In this document: positions 35,679 through 46,263 of the stretch, piece by piece
Layout of the letters: each line of letters starts with the position of its first letter
Numbering within the stretch: the first letter of the stretch is position 1
NCBI GenBank assembly: GCA_030435675.1
Contig: CM059621.1
Span: 3,782,001 to 3,846,000 of the forward strand
Origin: Steinernema hermaphroditum
Taxonomy: Eukaryota; Nematoda; Chromadorea; Rhabditida; Steinernematidae
Direction: 5' to 3'
Length of the DNA stretch: 64,000 nucleotides
Notes under the pieces: generated by a model
What the model saw: only the letters and a program-made list of their open reading frames with translations
Database searches by the model: none
Told to the model about the DNA's origin: nothing
Position numbers and translations under genes: made by a program

Positions 35679-36039
35679 GTTTATATATATTTCAATGCCT
35701 AAGATTAGCGCAGGGTATTTCGTTTCTGTCTATGGAGATCGGCCGAATCATCAGTTCGTCCGCTCTCCAAACACAACATGTTGCCACCAGTTGTCTAATG
35801 TTGTCACGGCTTGGGGCTTACGCCTAAAGATTTTTTTCCGGGCAGCCGCGGCTAGGCTCTTGTGCCACGAAGGCAATTCGAGCGGCCGTCAAACAAACTG
35901 ATCTGTTGCCGTTTTGTCCAATCGCTGTACCTTTTCTTGACTGCACAATACGTCTCAAACTCGGCTAATTCCTGTAGTGTATAGGCTTTTCTTGTTCTCA
36001 TAATCACGATGAACGAAAAGCTAAGGTTGACAGTTTCCG
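35679..36039. other. intergenic, nothing recognised
   Basis: No supported feature. Confidence 0.4.
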
Positions 36040-36340
36040 GTTCGCTGAATTAGTTCAGTAAGTGGTCGTTTTTGTCCCTCGTTTTTGGCACAAAGATCGT
36101 TCCAATCCGTTGTGGCTCGCATGGAACGTAAACCAAATCACACCCGCGCCTCGGAAGCCAAAGATCCGCTTCAACTTCGAGTCTGCGCCGCCAACCGATC
36201 CTAAGATCGGTTTCCGCTTCGCTCGCTGAGCTCCATTATCGCGCTACTTCCGGATTCAGCCTCTTCATCACCTCCGAAAACGGAAGACCAGCAGTGACCA
36301 CTGTGATCTACGGTTAATTGTTCTGCATTCGGAAATGAGT
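36040..36340 (+). repeat. R1 family copy (degenerate)
   Basis: Blocks TTCCAATCCGTTGTGGCTCG, CATGGAACGTAAACCAAATC and TCGAGTCTGCGCCGCCAACC match the copy at 21085 in order. Confidence 0.65.
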
Positions 36341-36799
36341 TGCATGGCCAATGTAATTAAATGCAGATTAAATGAAATGAGTTTCTACAAGAACTCTTTT
36401 TCCATTGTTTTTCTCTACGTAAACGTGCCAAGATAATGAGTTGCGCACCGAAAACAAATGGTTAGTCATCGCGGCTGCGGCCGAGCCAAAGCGCCACATT
36501 TGTGATCTCTGGTAAAAGCAGCGAGCAAAGCAACGCGTTGCGTTCAGATAGCGTCGACGGCTTCGTGATCAATGAGAGTTATTCGCATCGTTAACAACGA
36601 TGGATCAAAGATCACTTCAGACTTACGCGTGTTGGCGTCGCAGTTTCCACTGCCCTGCGTATTTGTCTCATCCGTTGTCCATACCACTGACCAAGGCGCG
36701 GTATTCTTTACTTAGCTTTACCTACTATACTGTGTCGCGTTTCGTGTGGCCATATGAGCATTATAAGTGGAATGTTAATGAGCTGGCGGTGGCTATTTC

Positions 36800-37528
36800 G
36801 GCAATAAGTTCGGCTTTCAAGTTTTCCAAGGGACAACTACACCAAAGCCCTAATAACCTTCCGAAAGGAGAGAACCATTGCGCCGCGGGCGGCAGACCCT
36901 TGCTATTCAGGTTTAACCCAGCAAACGAACGGAAAGCCCCGCGGCCCGAATGGTATAGTGCCAGCAATTCGGCTGCTTCCAAACTGTCTGTGTATCTCAT
37001 TGCTCAACGCGCTCAGTTGGCTCGGTTCAGCGGCGGTCCGGGTCCTCAATTTGATTGGCGCTCATGGATAGGGCTGAAGTTGGGGCCAAAAAACTGTAGC
37101 CCTGCGGGCGGCAAGACACCATGGCCCTGCGGGCGGCAAGATTGGCGCTCATAGATAAGGCTGAAGTTTGGGCCTACAACTCTAGCCCTGCGGGCGGCAA
37201 GATTGGCGCTTATGTAAATGGCTAAAATAGGCGAAAAAACTGTAAAGTTTCAGGAAACTCGAACCGAAAACACTGCTGGTTACAAAATAGGCAAAAAATC
37301 ACTCAAAAACAGCAAAAAAACTCAAAGCCTAGCATCACCAGAGAGATAGCGGAAGTAGAGCACTATAATCTTAACTGTCTGTGTGGCTCATTGCGAACGC
37401 TCTCTGTTTGCAAGCGGGCGGTGTCGGGTTCGGTTCCCCTCGGGGTCCTTATTTTGTGTGGGTGTTTCCGCCGTGCGCACGGAAAAACACACACACACAG
37501 ACCAACGGACCCGTCGGTTCTCCATTTA
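36800..37528 (+). repeat. R2 SINE-like element, long copy
   Basis: Has several AGCCCTGCGGGCGGCAAGA units (37100-37205), the AAACTGTAAAGTTTCAGGAA block, GCTGGTTACAAAATAGGC, and the tRNA-like end GTGGCTCATTGCG...AAGCGGGCGGTGTCGGGTTCGGTTCC. It finishes GCACGGAAAAACACACACAC. It lies directly against the Tc1-like element at 37529. The 184-codon ORF at 36600-37154 runs into the GC-rich units and is not a gene. Confidence 0.7.
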
Positions 37529-38752
37529 CACTGCTGAACAAAAGTATAGGCCACCCCCCTTATTCGGCAGTTTGGAGGGCTAGCGGCAACTTTTGAAAAT
37601 ACCGACTACCCCACGTGAAAAAGCGTCGCGAAAAACATAGGTTCCATGGGGAAAGACGAAATCTCTGGAAGAGAAACAAATGTAAAAACGTTCAAATAAA
37701 TCTGAGACTCAATTTCAGCTGGACAAAAGTATAGGCCACCCTAAACATTTACCTCGCATTTAATTCGTATTTAATTGGTAACAAGCCCTGTTTTCACTGT
37801 TATTTACTGGAACTGTGTTTCAAGGCTATGATGCTGCAATGGGTCGAAGTGCGCGTCTTACAGAGATCGGAAAGGACAAAATTTAAGAGCTCCATTCCAC
37901 TCCAGCTTATTCCATCACTACCACGTTGTAAAGCGTATGCGAAAACCCCTTACGGTCATCTTCTGCTAATTATCTAACATTACGGATGAAAGACAGCCGG
38001 GTTTTCCAAAATCTTTTGAAAAACGACCTTTTTCCATTGTAAATTCCGTGTTACGAGATGTCCACGCCCAGAATTCGCATTTACTCCGTTTTTCATCGGA
38101 TAAAACCGAAGCAGGGGTTTTCGCATACGCTCTACAACGTGGTAGTGATGGAATAAGCTGAAAATTCTATCTTCCAGATCGTTCTGGGACCGGAATAAGA
38201 ATGCAGGTCATGTTGGGGTTCTAATTTTTGAAGGGGGAGTGATGCCTATAAGCACTGAAGTGGTATAATTTTCACTCTTATGTAATCTGCGGCGCCGAAA
38301 ACGGTGTTTTGCGTGGTTTGGAGTCTGTTAGCGAAGAAGGTGTGGCCATCTGCTTATCATGTTTCCATTTGGACATGTGTCCAGGATGGAGCTCTTAAAT
38401 TTTGTCCTTTCCGACCTCTGTAAGGCGCGCACTTCGACCCTTTGCAGCATGATAGCCGTGAAAAACAGTCCCAGCAAATAACAGTGAAAACAGGGCTTGT
38501 TACTAATTAAATACGAATTAAATGCGAAGTAAATGTTTAGGGTGGCCTATACTTTTGTCCAGCTGAAAATGGGTCTCAGATTTATTTGAACGTTTTTACA
38601 TTTGTTTCTCTTCCAGAGATTTCGTCTTTCCCCATGGAACCTATGTTTTTCGCGACGTTTTTTCACGTGGGGTAGTCGGTATTTTCAAAAGTTGCCGCTG
38701 GCCCTCCAAACCGCCTAATAAGGGGGGTGGCCTATACTTTTGTCCAGCAGTG
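37529..38752. mobile_element. Tc1-like foldback element, 367 bp inverted arms
   Basis: Starts CACTGCTGAACAAAAGTATA and ends with its inverse (CAGCAGTG), with TA directly outside both ends, the target duplication of the Tc1/mariner superfamily. The arms 37529-37895 and 38386-38752 are nearly perfect inverted repeats. Each arm has a second inner copy of ACAAAAGTATAGGCCACC (37733 on the left), about 195 bp from the outer one, giving an IR/DR layout as in Tc3-like and Sleeping Beauty-type elements. Inside is another 46 bp inverted pair (37904-37949 and 38114-38159). No transposase is encoded, so it depends on an enzyme in trans. Confidence 0.9.
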
Positions 38753-39276
38753 TATATATAGGGGATTGTATCATAAGAGTGGGGCCAGTTCAGTTTCGGG
38801 CTCGCGTTCAACTTTATGTATTATGCAAACCGGTGATCGGAACGAGTCTGCCCACAAATGACCACATTTGACAATTATTATGGCTTATATATTTTTGTCT
38901 CCGACCGTTCAGGGAGAGCTGTGCGATAGAACACAGACAAGCAGAGAAAAAGGAAATATTAGTTTTTTTTGCATATTTGTGGGTACAGTTCTGGCCTTCA
39001 AGTGTATTTTTGAGAACCAAAATCAAACAGTAAGGAAGCCGCTTTCGTTCTACCAAAAAGTGCTTTGAAGAGTACTCAAAGAGGGTACTGCAAACGTTGT
39101 TGTCAATTCGGCTTACAATTGAACCTTCCGAAGTGTGCGCCTCAAATGGAGCTCAAGTTTAGCACACTGCTAGGAACCCCAAACGGTGCAATTTTGAGTT
39201 TTCTGACCGTTTCCGAACGCGGTGAGCGGTACAAGCAAAGCGCAGACGACAAGAGGCAAATGGCATGGGGTGACAG
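38753..39276. other. intergenic, nothing recognised
   Basis: No supported feature. Short ORFs only. Confidence 0.4.
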
Positions 39277-39740
39277 AGCAGAGGGCATGCGATTTTGTCT
39301 TCTCGCCATTGTGAACCTGCTCCGACTCGCACAATTTCACCGCGCCGGCGTCTCTGCATGTTGTCCCATTCCCACTCTTCTCCAAAATTTGCTTTTTATC
39401 GATAAATTTGTTGCGACCGTGCCGTACTTATTATGCGCTATTGCTAAGAGGTAAGCCTTCCACGGTGCCAAACGGATGTAGATAGCATTATCCATCTGGC
39501 TTTAACATATGTTATAAACAGGGTGTACAATCACCGGGGCATCACCATAATCCGGGAGTAAAGGCACGGAACGGTGGGGCAGAGGGCATCCGATTTTCTT
39601 TCGTCACTAATGTAGGCTTCGACTAAGAACATTTAACCGTATCTCTTCATGCTGTCCTAATGCTCTTCTCCCAAATTTGCCTTTTTTCGATAAATTTGCT
39701 GCGACCGCGCCGTACTCATTATGTGCCATTGTATGTAACG
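39277..39740 (+). repeat. local duplication upstream of NHR-1
   Basis: 39277-39440 and 39580-39740 are diverged direct copies (GCAGAGGGCAT-CGATTTT, CTCTTCTCC-AAATTTGC, CGATAAATTTG-TGCGACCG). The first copy is followed at 39451 by a block (GTAAGCCTTCCAC-GTGCCAAACGGA to AATCACCGGG) that recurs at 40207-40305 inside NHR-1 intron 5. This looks like a relic of a partial gene duplication that lost the zinc-finger exons. Confidence 0.65.
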
Positions 39741-39798
39741 CGTGCTGTTCTTCAAGCACAAACATTTATTAACATCGGATAATTGCGTTTCAGACGTG

Positions 39799-41569
39799 AT
39801 GGCTCTCTTCGAGCCAACCGTGTCCATGAACCCGTCTATTGCTTTTTGTGCGTATGCTGACGATCCTGCAGAGGAGCCTTCTGAAAACGCTGTAGTAATG
39901 CGGAGCAGATCGTCTTCCAATGCGCTGCCTGTCAAAGAAAGAAAGGAGATGGGCCCTAAGAGGTGCAAATCAGGTACACCCAAGGATACTGTTCATCGCT
40001 ATCCTTATTTTTAATCTAGGTGAACTCTGCGTCGTATGTGGCGACAATGCATCAGGTAATGGCTGAATTAAATACATATTTTGGTTTGATGCTTTTAGGA
40101 GTTCATTACGGTGTTTCCAGCTGCAACGGATGCAAAACGTTCTTTAGGTATGCTCCCTTCATTTAATGCGCATAAGTATAGATCTTTTAGGCGAGTAGTT
40201 CTCGAGGTAAGCCTTCCACAGTGCCAAACGGACTTAGATAGCATTATCGATCTGGCTTTTATGTCCACTACATATGTTATAAACGGGATGTATAATCACC
40301 GGGAGATAATCTGGTTGAGGTGGCTAACCTCCACAAACGTTTGCCCCGAAAGCGGCTATAACTTCATCGACTATGTGTGATTTACGGATGGACAAAATGT
40401 TTAGAACAGAACGTACTCGTGTAAAGCCGATGGCAACTGTCCTGTAGACAAAAGGATGCGCTGCGGGTGCCGTCATTGCCGATATAAAAAGTGCATTTCT
40501 GTTGGGATGGATCGGACAGGTAAGAACCCTGTTAGATTCAGACATAAATGTTTTCAGAGTTGAATTTGGAGCGGAGGCGAAAGCGGAAATCATTTCATTT
40601 CGAGAAGATGGAGGAGTCGACCGAGACTTTGCATGATCCTCTTATAGAAGAACTACTGGCGAAAGAAGATCGCTTTCTTCTAATGTTGACATCGACGGTC
40701 GCACCGATTCATTCCAGCATCGCAGAAGCTCTTTCATTGCCGAGCACTTTCAATCAGTCCATCAGGACGCACCAAATGTGCCAGATGCATCAGGAAAAGC
40801 AGATGAACTTTTCCTACTGGAGAGCGAAGATACTGTCCACAACGATAGAATGGATCAAGAGCTTTCTCGTTTTTCAGGTGCGCACTTCATCGAGACGATC
40901 TCGCAGCATCTGTAACACCCATTCAGGAGCTATCACAAGAGGACAAGCAAGCGCTCATCGTCCATAGCTCATTTTCCAATATGGTCTTCTCTGAGGCCTT
41001 CCACACACCGGACAAATTCTCAGACCGCATAATCTACCCCGATAGTTTATGTGTCTTTCGGAACTTAGCTGCCAACATACAAAAAGAAAGAAGTGGTCTC
41101 ATCCCAACTATAGTTGCCGTGATCAACCAAATTCTGGCACCCATTAGGAGAATGAAGATGACAACCATTGAATATCTTCTCCTTCAAACGATAATTTTGT
41201 TTGACCCAGGTAAACAACTAAGGCAGGGTTCAGAAATCAGTTCATTTTAGAATGCTTGACTTTAAGCAAAACAGCGATTGTGGCCGTAAGAGACTATCGG
41301 TCTGATCTGTTACAGTCGCTTACACGGTATCTGGTAAATCAATATGGCATCCCGGAAGGTACATACAGATTTTCGACCATTCTTCTCAGGATACCAAATA
41401 TCAATGTAATTTTTTATCGTGTACTGTTAATATGAACAAGTGGATCGTTTAGAAAGTAGCAGCCTTCAAGCGAGAAACACTACTAAGAGCGGAATCGTTG
41501 AAGATCATGAAGCCACATCCGCTGACTATGGAGGTGTCCAAGAAGTACGGCGAAGTCTCGTTTTTCTGA
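39799..41569 (+). CDS. nuclear hormone receptor (NHR-1)
   Basis: Predicted nuclear transcription factor of 421 residues. Exons: 39799-39973, 40020-40055, 40099-40147, 40191-40206, 40405-40519, 40558-40877, 40927-41209, 41251-41405, 41453-41569; all phases close. The DNA-binding domain (about 59-130) has C-x2-C-x13-C-x2-C ([26 protein letters not shown]) and C-x5-C-x9-C-x2-C ([19 protein letters not shown]). The P-box CNGCKTF is a nematode supplementary-type variant. The ligand-binding domain follows a basic linker ([14 protein letters not shown]). It includes [20 protein letters not shown] in the signature region and [14 protein letters not shown] near helices 8-9. The C-terminus is KKYGEVSFF. 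The start could be earlier (39742), but 39799 follows an acceptor. Ligand and targets are unknown. Confidence 0.88.
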
Positions 41570-43364
41570 CGGCACAGCGTTCGTGACGATGTATACAAAT
41601 GTATATGACAATTGCTTTATGCGACCTTTTCTTGTTGAACATAAAAAATGTCAAGTAGTTCGAGATGAAGGCGTCGAGACGTTCTTCGGGATTCCCAGTC
41701 TGGAATCCGGACTGTTTGAGGATCAATCATCTTTTGCAGAAAAGTCTGAAGTCCGCTCCCTGCAGCAGCCCCTTGGCTCCGTGAGCGGGTGCTTAGCCCT
41801 GTATCAGAGTGCGTCACCTGTTTTCGATGTGTTCTTGCACAGAGTCCATTAACGCGTCTCTCAAAATCAGATTCTGATAAACAGAATAGTTCATCTTGAC
41901 TCATTTATCCATGTGACCTTGTGAATTCGTTGGTGTTTCCTTAACTTTTCTCAAAATCACCCATGAGAAGAATGAGTGTGGCTTCATTCCACTTGCACAT
42001 TCTTCTAAGAACCTTCTTTGAGGAGCTCGTGGTGATTCTGCGTCTTTGAATCTTTTGAATTCTGCGAAAATCCTGTGATCTTTGTAAACCACTCGTCTGT
42101 GGGCAATGTGGGCCAGCGGCCGCATTCATCAATGGCATGATGTCCCATGTTGGTTTTTTTTTAAACTCGACGCTTAAGTGATATAGCGGCTTCACATTTC
42201 GGCGCGTTTCGTGCCTACAATAACTCTAACAACAACTCACTCAGTGAACTTCAGAACGAGGGAACGAATGGCTGGACTGATCGCTTCGGACACTCCTAAA
42301 ATTAATTTGTTGCTATAATATTCACAATAAAATAATGTCATTTACTTTATTAAGTATGTGGGAACTGGAAAACTTCGGAAATGGCGACGGATCTTCGACT
42401 TTTCAGGGCGATTGTGGCACGTGAAGCTTCGTTGCTCGAAGAAGAAGTGAGGCCGCTGTCCGGGAGTTGTATCTTTTTGTTGTCGGCGGTGGTGGGACTA
42501 CGGCTGCCGGGTGTCCCAATTCCCTATGGAAGCCGTGAGACTCACAACTGTCATAGGGTTGGATATCATTTCCTAACGATTCAACGCGACGCTTTGAATC
42601 ACAGGATGGGACTTTTACTGTAAGAAAGATGTTGTAGTATATCTCGCCTCGCCTTTCTCCTTATCCTGGAGCGCCACGCGGGTCTTCTTACGAGATAACT
42701 GAAAATAGTGTACAGGAAACGAACCTGTATGATAGCCGAAGAGAGCTGAGTGGACGTACAACCTCTTTATACGCACACACAGTACACAAGTGACACAAAA
42801 CAAATAAAATGACATTCATGCTTTTCGTAGGCTGTCTGTGTCGCGCATGGTAGAACATTCCAGAAACACCATCGCGTCTGCGACATTCCCGCCCGACTTT
42901 GATGTTTCCTGCATCCGATTATTTCCGTGTTTCGTAACTGGATTTTCGAAGTTGTTTCCGAGGTGTTGTCGTTGTCAGTTGTTAGTTGCGTTGCCGTTGC
43001 CGTTTGATCAACGAAGTAAATTCGGAGATACTGCTCCACTGCAGATAATTACGATAAAAACAACCCTATCTTTTTTCTATAAGCAGTGCCGGCTACACGT
43101 ACTCCTTGAGTGGGTTTTGGTTTCTCGAACCTGAAAATATATGTGAGGGAATTAGATTGTTTCGTGTGATCATTGCCGTCTCGAATAAATAGGTACGCAC
43201 AACTTGTTTTCCTTGCTGTATCAATAACAGCGACGTTTTGTGCTTTTCGGGATAATTATGGGACTTGTATTGTTTAGTGTGAGACCTAGTGTCTCAACGC
43301 TGACACTGTGAAAAACTCTAACATTCAATAACAGCCGCGTATCTAGTTCCTCGATTATACCGCC
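41570..43364. other. intergenic with R1-like fragments
   Basis: 42400-42640 resembles R1 (CTACGGCTGCCGGGTGTCCC). On the - strand 42195-41870 has ORFs with basic composition but no recognised motif. 42840-43130 is unassigned. Confidence 0.4.
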
Positions 43365-44382
43365 ATGATTATTAACAATGCCTACTGCGAATACATATTT
43401 GTTATACTGCCTATGACTATGACTACTGTCTATCTTACTCGAATCTTTCTAAAGAGGCCTTTGTGGATTCTCTGGAAGGAGTCTCCCCCGTTAGCTGTCT
43501 TGTTCGCTTCGATCATTTCGCAGCTGACGATTGACGCCACTATGGTAATTCAATGGATACTGCTGCTTTCCGATCTGATCAGCAACGGTCCTGAAAGCAC
43601 CGTCCTTTTGGAGATCCCTATCCTACTTCGCGTAGGCATACAGCTCTTCTTCGCAATCACTAACTCGGCCATTTTCATACAGAGAATCTACATCCTTCTT
43701 TTTCCATTGAAATCTCTTCGAAAGACCAATAGAGTTATTGTTTTACTGGAGCTGACTGTATCTGTCATAGCCGCTTCATTCGCTATTGCACCGAATGTGC
43801 CAAGGGCATGGAATTTTGTACCAGTGCCAGTGGGTTTGTTGCACAGTTACCGAAACGCTCGAGCGCCCTAATTTAGGCTGCTTTTCTGCCAACTGCTCCA
43901 ATCTTCTCCCGGGAAGGAGCTACAGTGCTACCACCACGTTGGTTATGTCAATATGCACAGTGCTTCTTGGCGGTGCCTTCCAGTACATCTTCTATAAATA
44001 CAGGAAACTGACGAAAAGCTCGAAGCCAGACACGGCCATGGTATTTGATCTGATTATGGGACACACACGTTCCCCAATCGATTTTCAGTTGCATCGTTTT
44101 GCCCGATACGCCTTATATATTCGCTTGGTTTTCGAAAGCGTTCCCTACTTCACGGACCTCTTCCTATCGAACATTGTAATTATGAGGTTCTGTTTGAAGG
44201 TTGCTAGTTCTACCATTTAGTTCGGCATTAAAATATCAAACTATCTTGGACCTTATGGCGTTGTCGCCACCTCACTCGACTACTGTGCGTCAACGTTTGT
44301 GTATTACAATTTGGTGATCAAGAAGAAGCAGACGACGGTGCAGGTGGTAAGCGTGAACGCGAGAACAACGCAGAGCAACTGA
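43365..44382 (+). CDS. Srbc-like 7TM chemoreceptor, complete
   Basis: Predicted GPCR of 309 residues and close paralogue of the gene at 1-666. Exons: 43365-43833, 43877-44175, 44221-44382, with introns of 43 and 45 nt in phases 1 and 0. The protein has short N-terminal residues (MIINNAYCEYIF), TM2 with QLTIDATMVIQWILLL, then QRIYILLFPLKSLRKTNRV after TM3. Next come GCFSANCSNLLPGRSYSAT in the second extracellular loop and RLVFESVPYFTDLFLSNI in TM6. TM7 reads LGPYGVVATSLDYCAST, followed by a basic tail VIKKKQTTVQVVS. The GPYxxV TM7 and the Cys pair suit Srbc. The - strand srx E ends 515 nt beyond its stop, tail to tail. Confidence 0.82.
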
Positions 44383-44896
44383 GCGATGTTTGACTTTAAT
44401 GTTAAAGTAACTGTCAACTTTGTATAATGAATAAAACGGCACCAGGACACAGCATCGAGAGTACTGCCTCATCGTCGCCGTTACCGTCATTGTATGAAAG
44501 AGCGTGAAAGAGCCTTTGAATACGTCATTTCACAACTGTTTTCCAGCGGATGTTGCTTGTTCCCGCATCTTTCCTTCTCTAGTGAGCGTACGCATTTTCT
44601 GACAGCGGTCGAATTCAAGAACACACACGCTCTCTGGAACGAGGTGTCGTGGATTCTGCTCGATCCCGAGAGATCGCTTGTGATGTCGCCCTTCGAGCGA
44701 ACGTGTCCGTCGAACCTGATCAACATGTGTTTTTTCGTAAGCAGCAATCAAGAGGAAGAGAAAAACGCGTCACAAGCAGCAATAAAACAAAGAATGAACG
44801 TTATACTGTTAGTAATTAAAATGATTAGTGCCGTACGGAACATAAGTTACAATCCACAAAAACAATCACATTATCGCCCTTAATAGTCCTCGAAAT

Positions 44897-46263
44897 TCAT
44901 TGCCGAACAACAGACTTCTCGTTCAGGGCAATCGTGTAAATCCTACTTTCGCGTCCAGTAGGGTGAATACTTGTCGAGCCCGTGGACATACCCTTGGGCC
45001 CGAAAATACGTGCTCGCACCTCGGGATTGAAGAAAATGAGAGAGAGCCTAGAAAATGCGATAATAACGCCAATGACGAAGCTGTTGCTTACGCGTTGTTG
45101 ATATGGGTGAGAAGAAGTGTATTGAACCCGAGCACTTGAATAATCTTGTTTCCCTCGTGGCTCCTATTGTTTGCGAGAACTATCATCATGGTAGCGATGA
45201 TCATTGTGAGGTTTTGCACTGATGTTTGAGCGAAGAACCGAATGTCCCGACGGAAGTTCTTGTCTTTGTGATCGACCAGGAGAACCTTAAAAAGAACAAA
45301 TATGTTAGAATGCAAATGGGGATGCTACCTTTCGGATGTATATTATTCGGCCAAGAGTGGATATATCAGTTAAAACAGTGACAAAGCAAAGGAGAAGACA
45401 GCCACAGTTAATAATTGTGCCGACGACAGAGAAATCACGCCACAAGTCCGGGGAGCATTTGACGAAAATGTATTCGTAATGTTGCGGACTGTAGCCAATT
45501 GAGTTGCACGGGAAGACTAAAGCAAGAACATACAGGTGACGCAGCGTTTTCCTTTTAGCGTGGTTTGGGTTCAGTTTCAAAGATTTGCTCGGTTTACAGA
45601 TATAGATTTGACTCAAAACTGTTGCATTTCCCAAAGCACATGATCAACTTACCGACTAGGAACGCCGAGCTTGCAAATATTCCAACCCACATCATTACTA
45701 TGACCATAACACAATTACGGGTTGAGAAGATATCCTTATACTTCATGGGACTGTACACAGCTATGCACCTGTTCAGTGACACCACAGAGTGCATTAGGCA
45801 TGATCCCGTGGCGAATATGTAGGCGAGGATATATGGAAGAATCCCGAAGAAAACAGGGATGTTTTGTGGTTGTCTAAACAGAGTTATCTAAGTTGAAGAA
45901 TGAAGATCAACTTTAAGAATGAAGATCAACTGCACCTACAGTAAAGTAACCGGTGCATTATAGCCGGCATGTAGGATATTCACCATAACTTCTCCAACAG
46001 TTCTGCTCGCCCAGAACCACCCAAAGGCATTGTGAAATATGCGGAGAGTTTTGATGTAGTAGAGATTTACACAACCCAAAAACACTGCAGCAGAAGCCAA
46101 CTGTAGAATGCTTTAAATTATCGATACTTAGCACAATAATACTTGCCAGAAATATTAAGGATCCGATGATGATGTCCTCCACTGAGGAATATCCTCTTCC
46201 TTGCAGCTCGCTTCCATATACAAAAGTGGAAGCGTTTAGGTAGCCTCCACCGAACATCGTCAT
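44897..46263 (-). CDS. Srx-family 7TM chemoreceptor (srx E)
   Basis: Predicted GPCR of 343 residues, the nearest relative of srx D. Exons on the - strand: 46263-46147, 46100-45940, 45873-45653, 45516-45329, 45285-45092, 45047-44897. The five internal or first exons have the same lengths as srx D (117, 161, 221, 188, 194). Only the last exon is shorter, giving a shorter tail (FFNPEVRARIFGPKGMSTGS...NEKSVVRQ). Intron 1 starts with GCAAGT rather than GT, a GC-AG intron. FFAQTSVQNLTM is continuous as in srx D. Motifs: NASTFVYGSELQGRG, LNRCIAVYSPMKYKDIFS, PCNSIGYSPQHYEYIF. Confidence 0.85.

Noticed and set aside
36600..37154. 184-codon ORF on the + strand
   Set aside because: Its second half is made of R2 GCCCTGCGGGCGGCAAG units and the frame is not kept in the 20105 copy.
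37380..37450. Possible tRNA gene (GTGGCTCATTG...GGTTCGGTTCC)
   Set aside because: A B-box-like string is present, but no acceptor stem or anticodon arm could be paired, and the sequence repeats inside the R2 family. It is annotated as SINE-like instead.
41340..41455. Intron from 41361 (GTACAT) in NHR-1
   Set aside because: Reading through gives [14 protein letters not shown], a conserved ligand-binding-domain segment, and the later GTAATT donor keeps phase 0 into [11 protein letters not shown].
44178..44220. Continuous reading through to the stop at 44220 in the Srbc-like gene
   Set aside because: Splicing at GTAATT (44176) to TTTAG (44220) restores the conserved TM7 and tail. The unspliced frame ends before TM7.
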